7,525 nt of DNA from Bacteroidales bacterium (GTDB lineage: Bacteria > Bacteroidota > Bacteroidia > Bacteroidales > UBA932). Made by a program: the position numbers and the translations under genes. This document shows, in pieces, positions 7,292-7,525 of the stretch. Position 1 is the stretch's first letter. Each line of letters begins with the position of its first letter. The stretch lies in NCBI GenBank assembly GCA_017614795.1, contig JAGABD010000073.1:1-7525 (forward strand), in the 5' to 3' direction. Below the pieces are notes generated by a model that saw only the letters and a program-made list of their open reading frames with translations, was not told the origin of the DNA and did no database searches.

Positions 7292-7525
7292 GCGTATGAG
7301 ACTCAATAGTATAATCAAATGGGGCCTTTGCGTGTTGGCGGCCGCAACCGTATTCGCCTGCACCAAGGAGGAGTTCAAGGAAATGACCTCCATTCCCCTG
7401 AGCAAGTGCCTCACCCCGCTCAACCTCACCGGTTCCGTGGACGGGACCACCGGTGTGGACGTCACTCTCAAGTGGGATCTCAGCAAGAGCTGCGATGCCT
7501 ACAGGCTGGTGATATTCAACAGCGC
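7284..7525 (+). CDS. Surface lipoprotein, probable glycan-binding protein with an Fn3-like N-terminal domain (3' end outside window)
   Basis: A frame open to the right edge gives about 80 residues. Two in-frame ATGs are possible: 7284, overlapping the susD stop by 8 bases, and 7296, 4 bases after it. The second gives a signal peptide of ordinary length, MRLNSIIKWG onward, ending in VFAC with lipidated Cys22. The sequence after it, TKEEFKE, resembles a Bacteroidota lipoprotein export signal. The next segment, CLTPLNLTGSV then VDVTLKWDLS then AYRLVIFN, has the strand pattern of an Fn3-like beta sandwich (Pro-rich start, central Trp, later Tyr). Position after susD and these features fit a SusE-like or other surface glycan-binding protein, or the Fn3 head of a larger beta-helix protein (DUF4957/DUF5123-like) often found in pectin PULs. 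The family cannot be decided from this fragment. No Shine-Dalgarno is present. Confidence 0.75.
   Translation, partial: MNKRMRLNSIIKWGLCVLAAATVFACTKEEFKEMTSIPLSKCLTPLNLTGSVDGTTGVDVTLKWDLSKSCDAYRLVIFNS

Noticed and set aside
5459..7486. A 675-codon open frame on the - strand across susD
   Set aside because: Same in-register effect as in susC; it ends at the antisense of susD codon 5 (TTA). The product has no recognisable family, and susD is clearly the coding sense.

Overview
This window is a section of a Bacteroidota polysaccharide utilization locus (PUL) that looks built for pectin. All genes are on the + strand. Three things point to Bacteroidota, probably Bacteroidales: a SusC/SusD pair, lipoproteins with short signal peptides and no Shine-Dalgarno sequences, and a promoter element of the TAnnTTTG type. 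Base composition is fairly GC-rich for this phylum (about 58-60% in two lines I counted by hand inside susC and susD). That fits an Alistipes-like or uncultivated gut/rumen Bacteroidales lineage better than a low-GC Bacteroides, but the genus cannot be fixed from this sequence.

Layout: (1) bases 2-412, the C-terminal part of a GH105 unsaturated uronyl hydrolase, cut by the left window edge; (2) 416-2074, a PL1-type pectate lyase lipoprotein, 3 bases downstream; (3) 2075-2182, the only substantial intergenic gap, holding a terminator-like hairpin, a promoter -7 box and a second hairpin at the start of the presumed leader; (4) 2183-5434, a SusC-type TonB-dependent transporter; (5) 5447-7291, a SusD-type glycan-binding lipoprotein; (6) 7284 or 7296 to the right edge, the start of a further surface lipoprotein, probably a glycan-binding protein.

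Inferred working model: the PL1 lyase cuts homogalacturonan at the cell surface, SusD and the downstream lipoprotein hold the chain or its oligomers, SusC imports unsaturated oligogalacturonides, and GH105 removes 4,5-unsaturated uronic acid residues from the non-reducing end. GH105-PL1 and susC-susD-lipoprotein look like two transcription units joined at the 2081-2148 regulatory segment.

I see no RNA genes, CRISPR arrays, insertion sequences or phage genes. The system is of a known type. The parts most worth a second look are the overlapping terminator/promoter with nested palindromes, the leader hairpin, the truncated lipoprotein at the right edge, and the shared K-E-E export-signal-like motif on two lipoproteins.
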